DNA of 64,000 nucleotides from an uncultured Bryobacterales bacterium (lineage in GTDB: Bacteria; Acidobacteriota; Terriglobia; Bryobacterales; UBA6623). The notes beneath the pieces were generated by a model. The model did no database searches. It saw only the letters and a list, made by a program, of their open reading frames with translations, and had not been told where the DNA came from. Below, piece by piece: positions 44,960 to 53,790 of this stretch. How positions within the stretch are numbered: position 1 is the first letter of the stretch; every line of letters begins with the position of its first letter. The position numbers and the translations under genes are program-made. The stretch spans positions 5,220,062 to 5,284,061 of the forward strand of contig OX638379.1 in assembly GCA_951813605.1 (NCBI GenBank), written 5' to 3'.

Positions 44960-46348
44960 ATGCCTAGAATTGTTCCGATATTGCTGCTGTGCCTCGCAGG
45001 CGTCGTCTGTGCAGCCGAGAAGCCGAACTTCATCCTGATCTTCGTCGACGATTTGGGCTACGCGGACATCGGGCCGTTCGGCTCGAAGCTTCACCGCACG
45101 CCGCACCTCGACCGCATGGCGGCCGAGGGCCGCAAGCTGACCAGTTTTTACGTGACAGCGAACGTCTGCACGCCTTCACGCAGTTCGCTAATGACCGGCA
45201 GCTACCCACGACGCGTCGGCCTCGACGAGAACGAGAAAGGACAGTGGGTGCTGTTCCCGGGCAATCAGGAAGGCTTGCACCCGAACGAGATCACTGTAGC
45301 CGAGACGCTGAAGGCGGTCGGCTACAAGACCGCCTGCGTAGGCAAGTGGCACCTAGGCGATCAGCGCGCCTTCCTGCCCACCAGGCAAGGATTCGATTCC
45401 TACTTCGGCATTCCGTTTTCTAACGACATGGGCCACGATTCCAGAAGGCAGCCCTACCGCTATCCGCCGCTCCCTTTGCTGCGCATGGAAGAGGTCATCG
45501 AAGAGGAGCCGGACCAGAGACTCTTAACCCAGCGCTACACGGAGGAGGCTCTTACGTTCATTGACGACAACAAGGAAGGGCCTTTCTTCCTGTATCTGGC
45601 CCATACGATGCCGCACTGGCCGCAGTATTCGTCCGAAGCATTCGCCGGCAAGTCGCAGAACGGGAAGTGGGGCGACACGGTCGAGGAAATCGACTGGTCG
45701 ACTGGAGAGATCCTCGCCAGGCTCCAGCAACTCGGCATCGACGACAGAACCTTGGTCGTTTTTGCTTCGGACAACGGCGGCGCTACGCGACACGGAGCGA
45801 GCAACGCTCCTCTTCGCGGCGGAAAGGGCACGACTTGGGAAGGCGGCCATCGAGTGTGCTTCTTGGCACGCTGGCCGGGTCACGTGCCCGCCGGGACAGC
45901 GAGCGACGAGCTCGCGATTTCCGTCGACATCCTGCCCACATTCGCGGCTATGGCAGGTGCCGAGGTGCCTGCCGACCGGGTGATCGACGGCAAAGACATC
46001 AGGCCTCTGCTGCTTAGCGAGCAACCCCAGCCCACGCCGCATCTGGCGTACTACTACTACTTCATGGCTCATCTCAATGCCGTCCGCAGCGGTCGCTGGA
46101 AGCTCCACCTCGCGCGAATGGGCGGTCGCTATCCTGACTACGAGCCAAATCCGATCTTGGAACTCTACGACCTGTCGTCAGACATCGGCGAGACTCGGAA
46201 CCTCGCGGACGCTTTCCCCCAGGTCGTGGAGCGGCTTCAAGCTCTCGCGCAGGTGGCGCGAGCCGACCTAGGAGACGGCAAGCGCGCTGGCAAGAATGTC
46301 CGTCCGCCGGGACTAATCCAGCCGGCGATCACTCTCACTTCGAACTGA
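44960..46348 (+). CDS. Secreted sulfatase (second copy)
   Basis: 462 residues from ATG 44960, giving signal peptide MPRIVPILLLCLAGVVCAAE. Metal site FVDDLGYADIG (Asp30, Asp31). Signature CTPSRSSLMTGSY with Cys70 as formylglycine precursor. Also ACVGKWHLGD, AHTMPHWP, FASDNGG and GGKGTTWEGGHRVCF, which place it with arylsulfatase A-like enzymes. The C-terminus has the usual small domain with LELYDLSSDIGETRNLAD. It releases sulfate from an organic ester outside the cytoplasm. It is only distantly similar to the 2-3 kb sulfatase, so the two likely differ in substrate. Stand-alone. Confidence 0.92.
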   Translation: MPRIVPILLLCLAGVVCAAEKPNFILIFVDDLGYADIGPFGSKLHRTPHLDRMAAEGRKLTSFYVTANVCTPSRSSLMTGSYPRRVGLDENEKGQWVLFPGNQEGLHPNEITVAETLKAVGYKTACVGKWHLGDQRAFLPTRQGFDSYFGIPFSNDMGHDSRRQPYRYPPLPLLRMEEVIEEEPDQRLLTQRYTEEALTFIDDNKEGPFFLYLAHTMPHWPQYSSEAFAGKSQNGKWGDTVEEIDWSTGEILARLQQLGIDDRTLVVFASDNGGATRHGASNAPLRGGKGTTWEGGHRVCFLARWPGHVPAGTASDELAISVDILPTFAAMAGAEVPADRVIDGKDIRPLLLSEQPQPTPHLAYYYYFMAHLNAVRSGRWKLHLARMGGRYPDYEPNPILELYDLSSDIGETRNLADAFPQVVERLQALAQVARADLGDGKRAGKNVRPPGLIQPAITLTSN

Positions 46349-46777
46349 TCGCCGACGAAGCAGCGCCGAACCACAGCCTGCATCCTGCCCAAGGCTGAGC
46401 TCTGGAGCCCAGCCAGCCCTTGCCGATCTCCGCTGCTGGTCCGTGAAGTGCATGTGACCCGTGCAAACCCAGATACTAGCTGCGTTTGCGCACGTCTTGA
46501 GCCAAGAGCCAGCCACTACCCCGCGGCGCTGAATCGTCCTTGGGAGTCGCCAGCTCCGGACGGGTCTGCATCAGCGAACCGACCCAGTGCATGGCGCAGG
46601 GAAGTCGATCCGAGAATTCCGCTAGGCGGGCTGCAATTGCCGAGCAGCGCCTATCGATCAGCTCGCTGGCGAGACGAGCGGCGCGGATGTGGCCGTCCCC
46701 TCGTAGGGGCTACGCCGTTGCACAGGAACGTGCCGTAGCAGGGCGATCCCTGCCCCGATCGGCCTTGTCCGTCTCGG
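46349..46777. other. Intergenic region between convergent genes
   Basis: About 430 bases. Near the sulfatase end an imperfect hairpin (46393-46414, arms GGCTG/CAGCC then GCT/AGC) may serve as terminator. No gene recognised in the remainder. Confidence 0.35.
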
Positions 46778-49231
46778 TCACTCGTACTTGACGAAGAACG
46801 GCGAGGTCCACGCTATTTCCGGATCCCCGTCTGGCTTTTCCGTGTCTCGCTGGAAAACCCTCACGTAGTAATAGGTGCCTCCCGACTCGGCCGCGGTGTC
46901 CTTGTACCTCAGCCTCGCCGAGCGACCTCCCGGGTGTTGCGTAAAGACATATTCGCCGTTCTTGACCACGTCGATGCGCAGAATCTCGTCCTGGGCCTCG
47001 ACATCGACAATGATTTCCGGGGGCGACGAAACGCTTGCCGAGAACTCTTCCCCGACCATGTGGCCGTCCGCCGTCGCCTTGACGTAAATTTCGTCGCTGG
47101 CGGCAAAGGTGCGCCGGGCGAGCATGGCGTCAAAGAGCGCCTCTCGAGTGGTGTCTTCCGCCCAGATCGCGGCCCAGGAATTGTGCGTCGACCCATGGTC
47201 GCTGAACGAGACGAATCCGTAACGATGGCCCTTGCTCAGAGCGTCCTGCGCGAAGTGGCCGGGGTCGTCTGTCTGCGTCCCCCCGCGTTTCTCCCCGTCG
47301 GGGGCTTGCCATCTCTCGTAGCTGCCTCGCGCTCCTTGGTAGATCTCGAGCAGGCAGTCGATCGGCGACGGCGTCCAGTTCCAATCCGCCAGCGGCCCGG
47401 CGGCGAATGTGTGGGGCACGATCACAGTCTTCTGGCCCGCTTGAGCGAGCACCTTGTCGCGCATCCATTGCCATAGCACGGGCGGTGCGTTGTCCGGTGC
47501 TTCCAGTCCCTTCTCCCGATCGATCGGCCGCAGCGGACCTCCGCGCTTCAGATAGAGCACGTTGCGGTGTCCTCCCGGGCGCTGCATCGAGTGCTCGTAA
47601 GTGTAAATCCCCCAGAACTTCGGCGCGTGAGTGTATAGGTCGACGAGCTTCTGCGCGTACCACCATTGGTAGTCGCGAAGCGAATCCGGCCATCTCCCGC
47701 CTAGGACTTCGTTGTGGTCGCTGGGACCGACGAAGTCCATTTTGGCCGCGTCCAGCGCGTAGCGGTAGGTGTCTTCGATCGAGCCGTCCACTGCGCTATG
47801 CCCCCGCACGTCGGTATGCCGGTGGCAGTCGCCCAGTAGCAGCGAATAGGTCGTTCCGCTCGCTGTCATGCGCGTGCGGACGCGGTGCTCGAATCCCGCC
47901 TCGGGAGTCTCGACCCTGACCTCGCCGAGCCCCGGCGCGGCGGCATCCGATTTCTCCAGCGATGCGGTGTATACGTTGTAGTGGAGTGCGTGCAATTGAT
48001 CCGTCGGCAGGTTTTCGGGCGACCGGAGATCACTGGAATAGGCGAGGTGGATCATTCCCTCGGCATCCGTGTCGACCGCGGTCCTTTGGGTGTTCCGTCC
48101 CGAGCTGTTCTCCATTAGCACTGGGATCGTCCAGCCCTGCTCGCTCAACCGCGTGGCGTATACGTGATACATCTCGTGGGGTTTCAGAATCGTCCAGTGA
48201 CGGAACACCACCCACACCGACCCGCCCCCGTCGATAGCGACGGCGGGCAGTTCGGCGAAGCGACTCATCCTGCCCGTGAGGATGTCGTCTATGTCCGCAG
48301 TCGGCTCGAGTACGCGCCCGTTCGCGTACACTCGCAAGCCCAGACCCCGGCGCGCGTGCAGTCCCTCGCTGCCCTCCGCGCCGCTTGAAGTGGAGTAGTC
48401 CTTGCCCCAGTTCTCCCTTGCGGTGTCGTAGGCGACCCACACTCGGTCCGACGAATCGACCGCAAGGCTCGAGTGGAATTCCGCCTCGGGACCGGAAGTG
48501 ATCGCGACAGGATCGCTAGCTTCCTGCCCGTCGAACGAGGCGACGAAGACGTCGTAGTTCCCAGCGTGGTAGCTGTCCCACGAAATCCAGGCAGTGCCGG
48601 TCCCGTCAAGAGCGACCGCAGGCTCCCAATCGTTCGCGCCCGATTGAGAAATCTTGACTTCCGGCCCCCATCCCTGGGCTGTTCTCCGCCGTGCGTAGAT
48701 CTCGCCTTGCAACTCTCGGAAAGACTGCCACGCAACCGTCACGTTGCCCGCGGCGTCGGACGCAGCTCTCGCATGAAAATCGCTGTGCTTTCCCGAACCG
48801 ATCCGCTCGATGTTCCCGATGGCGCCGTCCTTTCCGATTTCCGCCGCGAACAAATCGAAATCACCGTCGTCCCGCCCCGACCAGAACGCGATCGCCCCAC
48901 TCGGAACAGCGACTATTTCGGGAATGTAGTGGTCCCAGTTTCCGTCGTCCAGCACGAGGGCATTACCCCAATCGCCGCTCGAGTCCCGGCGGCGAATGAC
49001 TACGCGGTCCGCGTCGTCCCCGTTCCACTCGACGTAGGCTATCCAGAGGCTGCCGTCCGAGCCGGACGCCAGAGCAGGCCAGTCGGCTGTTTTGTCTGCC
49101 GGAGATACCCGTTGCGAAGGAATTTCGCCGGCCACCTCGGCCGGCGGCAATGCCACGGGCATGGTTGGGTCTGGAGTCTGGCTGCAGGCTGCTGCGAAGA
49201 GAACGAGACCAGCCGATAATGGATTCCGCAT
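46778..49231 (-). CDS. Lipoprotein with N-terminal propeller and C-terminal PHP/DUF3604 domain
   Basis: 817 residues from ATG 49231. The leader MRNPLSAGLVLFAAACSQTP has a lipobox with Cys at the AAAC position. Residues ~40-430 show six-bladed-propeller repeats of the W(I/V)AYVEWNG, WISWDSYHAGNYDVFVAS and VWVAYDTARENWG kind. The C-terminal half contains a PHP-type metal-binding domain of the DUF3604 family: LLGDCHRHTDVRGHSAVDGS, YALDAAKMDFVGPSDHNEVL, IVPHTFAAGPLADW and GFVSFSDHGSTHNSWA. The His and Asp residues of these motifs would bind two or three metals for phosphoester or related hydrolysis. The final ~100 residues are beta-rich. Substrate unknown; it is membrane-attached outside the cytoplasm. 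Confidence 0.85.
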   Translation of the reverse strand: MRNPLSAGLVLFAAACSQTPDPTMPVALPPAEVAGEIPSQRVSPADKTADWPALASGSDGSLWIAYVEWNGDDADRVVIRRRDSSGDWGNALVLDDGNWDHYIPEIVAVPSGAIAFWSGRDDGDFDLFAAEIGKDGAIGNIERIGSGKHSDFHARAASDAAGNVTVAWQSFRELQGEIYARRRTAQGWGPEVKISQSGANDWEPAVALDGTGTAWISWDSYHAGNYDVFVASFDGQEASDPVAITSGPEAEFHSSLAVDSSDRVWVAYDTARENWGKDYSTSSGAEGSEGLHARRGLGLRVYANGRVLEPTADIDDILTGRMSRFAELPAVAIDGGGSVWVVFRHWTILKPHEMYHVYATRLSEQGWTIPVLMENSSGRNTQRTAVDTDAEGMIHLAYSSDLRSPENLPTDQLHALHYNVYTASLEKSDAAAPGLGEVRVETPEAGFEHRVRTRMTASGTTYSLLLGDCHRHTDVRGHSAVDGSIEDTYRYALDAAKMDFVGPSDHNEVLGGRWPDSLRDYQWWYAQKLVDLYTHAPKFWGIYTYEHSMQRPGGHRNVLYLKRGGPLRPIDREKGLEAPDNAPPVLWQWMRDKVLAQAGQKTVIVPHTFAAGPLADWNWTPSPIDCLLEIYQGARGSYERWQAPDGEKRGGTQTDDPGHFAQDALSKGHRYGFVSFSDHGSTHNSWAAIWAEDTTREALFDAMLARRTFAASDEIYVKATADGHMVGEEFSASVSSPPEIIVDVEAQDEILRIDVVKNGEYVFTQHPGGRSARLRYKDTAAESGGTYYYVRVFQRDTEKPDGDPEIAWTSPFFVKYE

Positions 49232-49384
49232 TACCGAACGATTATAGGCTCGGTCCAATCGAATCGAACGGCTCGCATCGCGAAATCTGCAAGGCCAGAA
49301 AGCCTTTGACGTATTAGCGGCAATCCGTGGCGGCCACCCTCTCCGGACTCCCGCCTGTGCCCCGAATTCCTCGAGCCGAGCGCC

Positions 49385-49726
49385 TCAGTCGAAGTGCTCG
49401 TCCGCCGGGTCGAATGCCGGTATCGGAATATTCAGTATTCGCAAGTTGCCGACGGCCCGGTGCCGGCAGCCTGGATGGATCATCACGGATGTCAACGGCC
49501 TGAGCGGGAATTCTTTTCCGTCGAGTTCTATGGTCCCCTCGCCTTCAAGGACGACGTATACCTCCGTCATCCGCTTGTGATAATGCGCCCTGGAGTCAGC
49601 GCTAATGTCTGTCAGGTGCACCGTCGCGAGATCGTTGTCCGGCTCGGCGAACGCGCGACGCGCCTGGCCGCAGGGGCAGTCCACCGGCGGCGTCTCGTCC
49701 AATTGAGCGATTCGGTACCGTGCCAT
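49385..49726 (-). CDS. Small cupin-fold protein
   Basis: 113 residues from ATG 49726, with GGAGG about 12 bases upstream; ATGs at 49762 and 49765 would add about a dozen residues. A single cupin barrel: ADSRAHYHKRMTEVYVVLEG is motif 1 with two His and a Glu that bind metal, and PLTSVMIHPGCRHRAVGN is motif 2 with the third His. DETPPVDCPCGQARRAF before the barrel is a usual N-terminal extension of this group. Could be an isomerase, dioxygenase or regulator; the fold does not tell. It lies 108 bases downstream of the broken pabAB on the same strand. Confidence 0.85.
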   Translation of the reverse strand: MARYRIAQLDETPPVDCPCGQARRAFAEPDNDLATVHLTDISADSRAHYHKRMTEVYVVLEGEGTIELDGKEFPLRPLTSVMIHPGCRHRAVGNLRILNIPIPAFDPADEHFD

Positions 49727-49834
49727 AGGGTTTCCAAGCCTCCTTGTTCTCTCGGCATCCATCATATCCCTCGCCTGCAAGCAATTCGGCGTGCGCACCG
49801 CATTGTCGGAGGCGCGCCTGCCTCAAGGTGTCGC

Positions 49835-51903
49835 CTACCGTAGTTCCCATGCATCGGGATCACCGGTAGACGCCGTCGCGATCGTACGCAGCGGGGCCCG
49901 AGCCTTGAGGACCATCTCTTCGAATTCGGAACTCGGGTCCGACATTGCCACAATGCCGCCTCCGGATGCCACAGTCGCGTGCGAACCTGACATGACAATG
50001 GTCCGTATCAAGATGCTCAAATCCATGCGATCGCCGTGAGAAGGAAACCCGATCGCCCCGAATAGGGACCTCTGGCGCGTTCCTCCGATCGATCGATGAT
50101 CGACATCGTGCGAAGCTTCGGCGCTCCGGTCATCGAATCGCCGGGAAATGCGGCTGCCAAGCAGTCCAAGCAGTCACGGTCCTGTCGCAGGTGATCTGTG
50201 ACGGTGCTCACGAGCTGGTGAACGGTGGCGTAAGACTCGGCATCCATCAGCTTCGGGACCTGGACTGAACCAGTCGAAGCAACCCGGCCTATATCGTTCC
50301 GAAGCAGGTCAACGATCATCAGGTTGTCGGAACGGCAGTTTTCGTCTGTGCGTAACCAGAGCGCAAGCCTCGAGTCGGTTTCCGGATCACCGCCTCTGGC
50401 GCAAGTTCCCTTGATCGGTTTGGCAGAGATGGTCCGGTCCGCCGAGACGTGCAGAAACCTTTCCGGGGAGGAACTGAGTACTGCGAAGCCCCCGAATCGC
50501 AAGTATGCTGCATACGGTGCAGGGTTGACGGCGCGCACTTGGCGATAGGCGTCATATGGCGAGACGTCGCATTCAACCGAGAACTCGCTGCTCAGGCATA
50601 TTTGGTACGACTCTCCGGCCGCCAGTTCGTGTTGGCAGCGGCTGATCTTCTGTGCGTATCGATTCTGTGCGTATCGATTCGGACCGTCCGCGAGATGCGC
50701 GACTATCGGCGGGCCACTGTGATTCGGCCGGTAGTTCCCGGGCTGGGCGTCTGCAAGCGCCAGGGCAACGCGATCGAACCACCGCAACGCCACCGCCGCT
50801 CCATGTGAAGTTGCGATGCGGGCGACCAGGTACACTCGTCTGTCTGCGTGATCGAAGACGATGCAGCGATCTGTGTCGAAGAGCGCCGCGTCGGGCAGGG
50901 AAGAGGCCCTTGGGGTCGGCGAGCCGAGTTCGTTCCGCATCTTGTAGCCGAAGTACCCGACAAGCCCGGTCTGGAAGTGAGACGGCAGAGAGTCATCGCA
51001 TTGCACCGGCCGGGCCAATCGTTTTCTGAGTTCCGGCAAGAGCGACTCAATTCGTTTTCTCCGGCACTCGTCTTGCCGGCGCGTCTCCAAGGTCCGATCG
51101 CTTGTTCTGTACAGAAGGATGCTCGCATCGGGACCGGTCGCGTTGCCCACAACGCTGAAGCGTGCGTAGCCAGGAATCAGGCCGGAACCGTCGATCCAAA
51201 AGGAGTGTTTTGAGCGCTCGAACAGGTGTTCGAACGCCGATTGTGGTTCAATCCACGCATCCAGTGACCGGGAAACAACCTTGAATTCGTGGTGCGACGG
51301 CCTTGGAGGCCTTGGCGGGTACGCTTTCCGATAAGAACGGGGGCGGTTGACCTCGGACGTGTTGCGCCCCGTGGGTGACGCAATTCGGAGAAAGTTCCGG
51401 ACAAGGCGCTCACCGCACTCGGCGGACAGGGCTTCGGGATGGAACTGAACCCCGAACCGAGGGCGGTCCGGGTGCCGCACCGCCATTGCGACGCCGTCGG
51501 CGGACGACGCCGCTAGCGTCAAGCATGGAGGGATCGAGTCCTTTTGCGGGCATAGCGAGTGATACCGGACTGCGTCAAAGGACGGCGGGATGCCCTCGAA
51601 CAACGCGCTCCTGTCGTGGGTGATGCGAGAAACGCGTCCATGCATCGGGGTAGGTGCCGGAACGACTCGAACGCCGTACGCGTAGCCGAGTCCTTGGTGG
51701 CCGAGGCACACGCCCAATGGAGGGCAGCTGGCCCCCAAGATCACGTCCCGACAGATCCCGAAGTCCGCGAACCGCTCCGGGGAACCCGGCCCTGGAGAGA
51801 TGATGATCGCCTTCACGCCGTGCAACTCGATAAGATCGCTCCAGCGTTCTTCCGTGTTCTCGATGCAAGGGGCTCGGATGTAGCAGGAGATGGGCGGCCT
51901 CAT
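49835..51903 (-). pseudogene. pabB: Frameshifted PabA-PabB fusion (aminodeoxychorismate synthase)
   Basis: The gene runs from about 51903 to 49835. First part: glutamine amidotransferase with IIISPGPGSPERFADFG, the nucleophile region LGVCLGHQGLGYAYG and the His-Glu FGVQFHPEALS. The N-terminal DNxDSFT motif is not found, so it starts short. Second part: chorismate-binding domain with AVLSSSPERFL, PIKGTCARGG (Lys, as in PabB rather than TrpE), LMIVDLLRNDIGRVA and AAFPGDSMTGAPK. After GPYSG a GGGG run near 50070 reads as one base short. Restoring it gives GAIGFPSHGDRMDLSILIRT and the ending at 49835. An in-frame 15-bp duplication lies inside. Could be a true pseudogene or an assembly error. If dead, p-aminobenzoate must come from elsewhere. 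Confidence 0.82.
50651..50680. repeat. Perfect 15-bp tandem duplication
   Basis: TGTGCGTATCGATTC occurs twice without a gap (50651-50665 and 50666-50680). In the pabB frame it duplicates five residues (NRYAQ-NRYAQ) without shifting the frame. It looks like a recent replication-slippage event. Confidence 0.9.
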
Positions 51904-52234
51904 GCCAAAAGACGGCGCGAGCGAGTCAACAGAAGCACGCAGTGCCTTCGAATCAGTTGAGCCGCTGGAAGCGAATTGCGCGCGAGCCTGATGGATGAAT
52001 TTCCGAGTCGTATGGCCAGGGAGCGGCGCGCGCGCGGCGTGGTCATCCATTTGCTGCACGGGACGATCGGGCAAATGGTGGTTGTGGTTGAGCGCAGGGT
52101 CTCTTCCCCGCTCGGTCCATACGTCAGTGCCCCAGAGCCTTGGCCCCAACTTGCCCGCTGTGCCAGCGAGCCCCTGTCGCCCAAGGGGCGAAGCGAAACA
52201 CCTGTGATAGCCTACACGGAACGTCATTTCTGCG
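51904..52234. other. Region between pabAB and aroDE
   Basis: About 330 bases between divergent genes. The pabAB frame is open upward to 52275 but shows no glutamine-amidotransferase N-terminus. I looked for the DNYDSFT motif in all minus-strand frames and did not find it. Must contain the aroDE promoter. Confidence 0.4.
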
Positions 52235-53770
52235 ATGTCAATTCCCACCCAACTGCCCAAGATCTGCGTCTGCATCGGCCATCCAGATGCGTGTCAGGCC
52301 CGGGCGCTAGCCATAGCGAGTTGCGACAACGGCGAGACATTCCTCGAGCTGCGGATCGACATGCTGTCCGATCCTTCTTGCGTCGCCGAGATCGTTGGGA
52401 GCGTCCTCCGCAGGCACCCCAAGGTCACTGTGATCGGGACATGCCGTCGCACGGGGAACGGCGGACATTTTCCAGGATCGATAGAGCAGCAGTTGGACCT
52501 GCTGCGGAGAGGCGTCGAGGCAGGCGCCAGCATAGTGGACGTCGAGATCGAGACCATCGAGCAGGAGCCGCGATCACTGCGGCCGCTTGGCGAATCTGCC
52601 ATCACCTTGGCGTCCTACCACAATTTCGTCAGGACACCGGCCTTGGGCCCGGTCATGCACCGGCTCGAGAGGACGGGTGCCGACATCTTCAAAGTGGCTA
52701 CCAAGGTTGCACGGCCTAGTGACAACCTCAAGCTCCTGGGTCTTTGCAGGGAGCGTCCCAACTTGGTCGTGGCCGGCATGGGAGAGACCGGAGCGCCGGC
52801 CCGCCTCTATGCAACCTCGCTAGGTGGCCTTTTCACGTACGCGGCCCCGGACTCGTTCGACGCGCCGGATGGCGAGGCAGCCCCGCGCCTCGAAGCCCCT
52901 CCCACGGCTTCAGGTCAGGTCGCAGCTTCGTCCGCGCGCAAGCTTTACCGAGTGCAATGCGGCACTCCCGACACTCGAATCTACGCAGTGGTCGCCAAGC
53001 CCGTTGGGCACTCCAAGTCGCCGCTCATCCACAACCGTGCCTTCGAGGCAAAGGGTTACGACGGGATCTACGTTCCGATGTTGGTTGAGCCCGTTGATAT
53101 CAGTGATTTCTTCCGGACCATGCGGGAGATGCCGCTCTCAGGGGTCAGCGTCACTATTCCTCACAAGCAGAGCGTGATCCCGCACCTTGACTTAATTGAC
53201 CCGGTGGCCGAAGGCATAGGAGCCGTCAACACCATCTACTGGAAGAATGGCAAGTTGGCCGGCACGAACACCGACGCGGTCGGGATCACGGCTCCACTGG
53301 AAAGGCGCGTCAATCTGAAGGGAGCGCGATCCCTTGTTGTGGGCAATGGAGGTGCGGCCAAGGCTGCTGTCGTTGCGCTCAAGCAGCATGGTGCGGACGT
53401 TGCCGTCACGGGCCGGAACCCCCGGCGGGTGGGGCGCTTGGCACGTCTCCATGGCGTCGGGGCCATCGACTTTGCCCAGCTCGGCGACCGCTATTTCGAT
53501 GTGCTGGTCCAAGCAACCTCGGTAGGGATGCTGCCGAAAGTCGATGACAGCCTCTTTCCTGACCGCATTCCGGCCGATGTTGTGTTCGACCTTGTCTACA
53601 ACCCATTGGAAACCGCCCTTCTCAAGCGCGCTGCCGAGGACAACAAAGTCGTGATCAGCGGCATCGAAATGTTTGTCGAGCAGGCCGCCGCCCAATTCCA
53701 GATTTGGACCGGACACGATGCTCCGCGCGAGTTGATGCGCGAAGCGGTGCTGGCACGTACAGTGAAATAG
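52235..53770 (+). CDS. aroDE: Bifunctional 3-dehydroquinate dehydratase / shikimate dehydrogenase (AroD-AroE)
   Basis: 511 residues. Residues 1-~225 are type I dehydroquinase: FLELRIDMLSDPSCVAEIVG, VDVEIETIEQEP, the His-bearing TLASYHNFV and the Schiff-base Lys153 in DIFKVATKVARPSDN. Residues ~245-511 are shikimate dehydrogenase: AVVAKPVGHSKSPLIHNRAF, GVSVTIPHKQSVIPHLD (catalytic Lys311), GAVNTIYWKNGKLAGTNTDA and the NADP site LVVGNGGAAKAAVVALK. It converts dehydroquinate through dehydroshikimate to shikimate. This domain order is that of plant and some bacterial fusions. trpE follows after 20 bases; both serve aromatic amino-acid synthesis. Confidence 0.96.
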   Translation: MSIPTQLPKICVCIGHPDACQARALAIASCDNGETFLELRIDMLSDPSCVAEIVGSVLRRHPKVTVIGTCRRTGNGGHFPGSIEQQLDLLRRGVEAGASIVDVEIETIEQEPRSLRPLGESAITLASYHNFVRTPALGPVMHRLERTGADIFKVATKVARPSDNLKLLGLCRERPNLVVAGMGETGAPARLYATSLGGLFTYAAPDSFDAPDGEAAPRLEAPPTASGQVAASSARKLYRVQCGTPDTRIYAVVAKPVGHSKSPLIHNRAFEAKGYDGIYVPMLVEPVDISDFFRTMREMPLSGVSVTIPHKQSVIPHLDLIDPVAEGIGAVNTIYWKNGKLAGTNTDAVGITAPLERRVNLKGARSLVVGNGGAAKAAVVALKQHGADVAVTGRNPRRVGRLARLHGVGAIDFAQLGDRYFDVLVQATSVGMLPKVDDSLFPDRIPADVVFDLVYNPLETALLKRAAEDNKVVISGIEMFVEQAAAQFQIWTGHDAPRELMREAVLARTVK

Positions 53771-53790
53771 GCGGGACAACGTCCTCGGGC

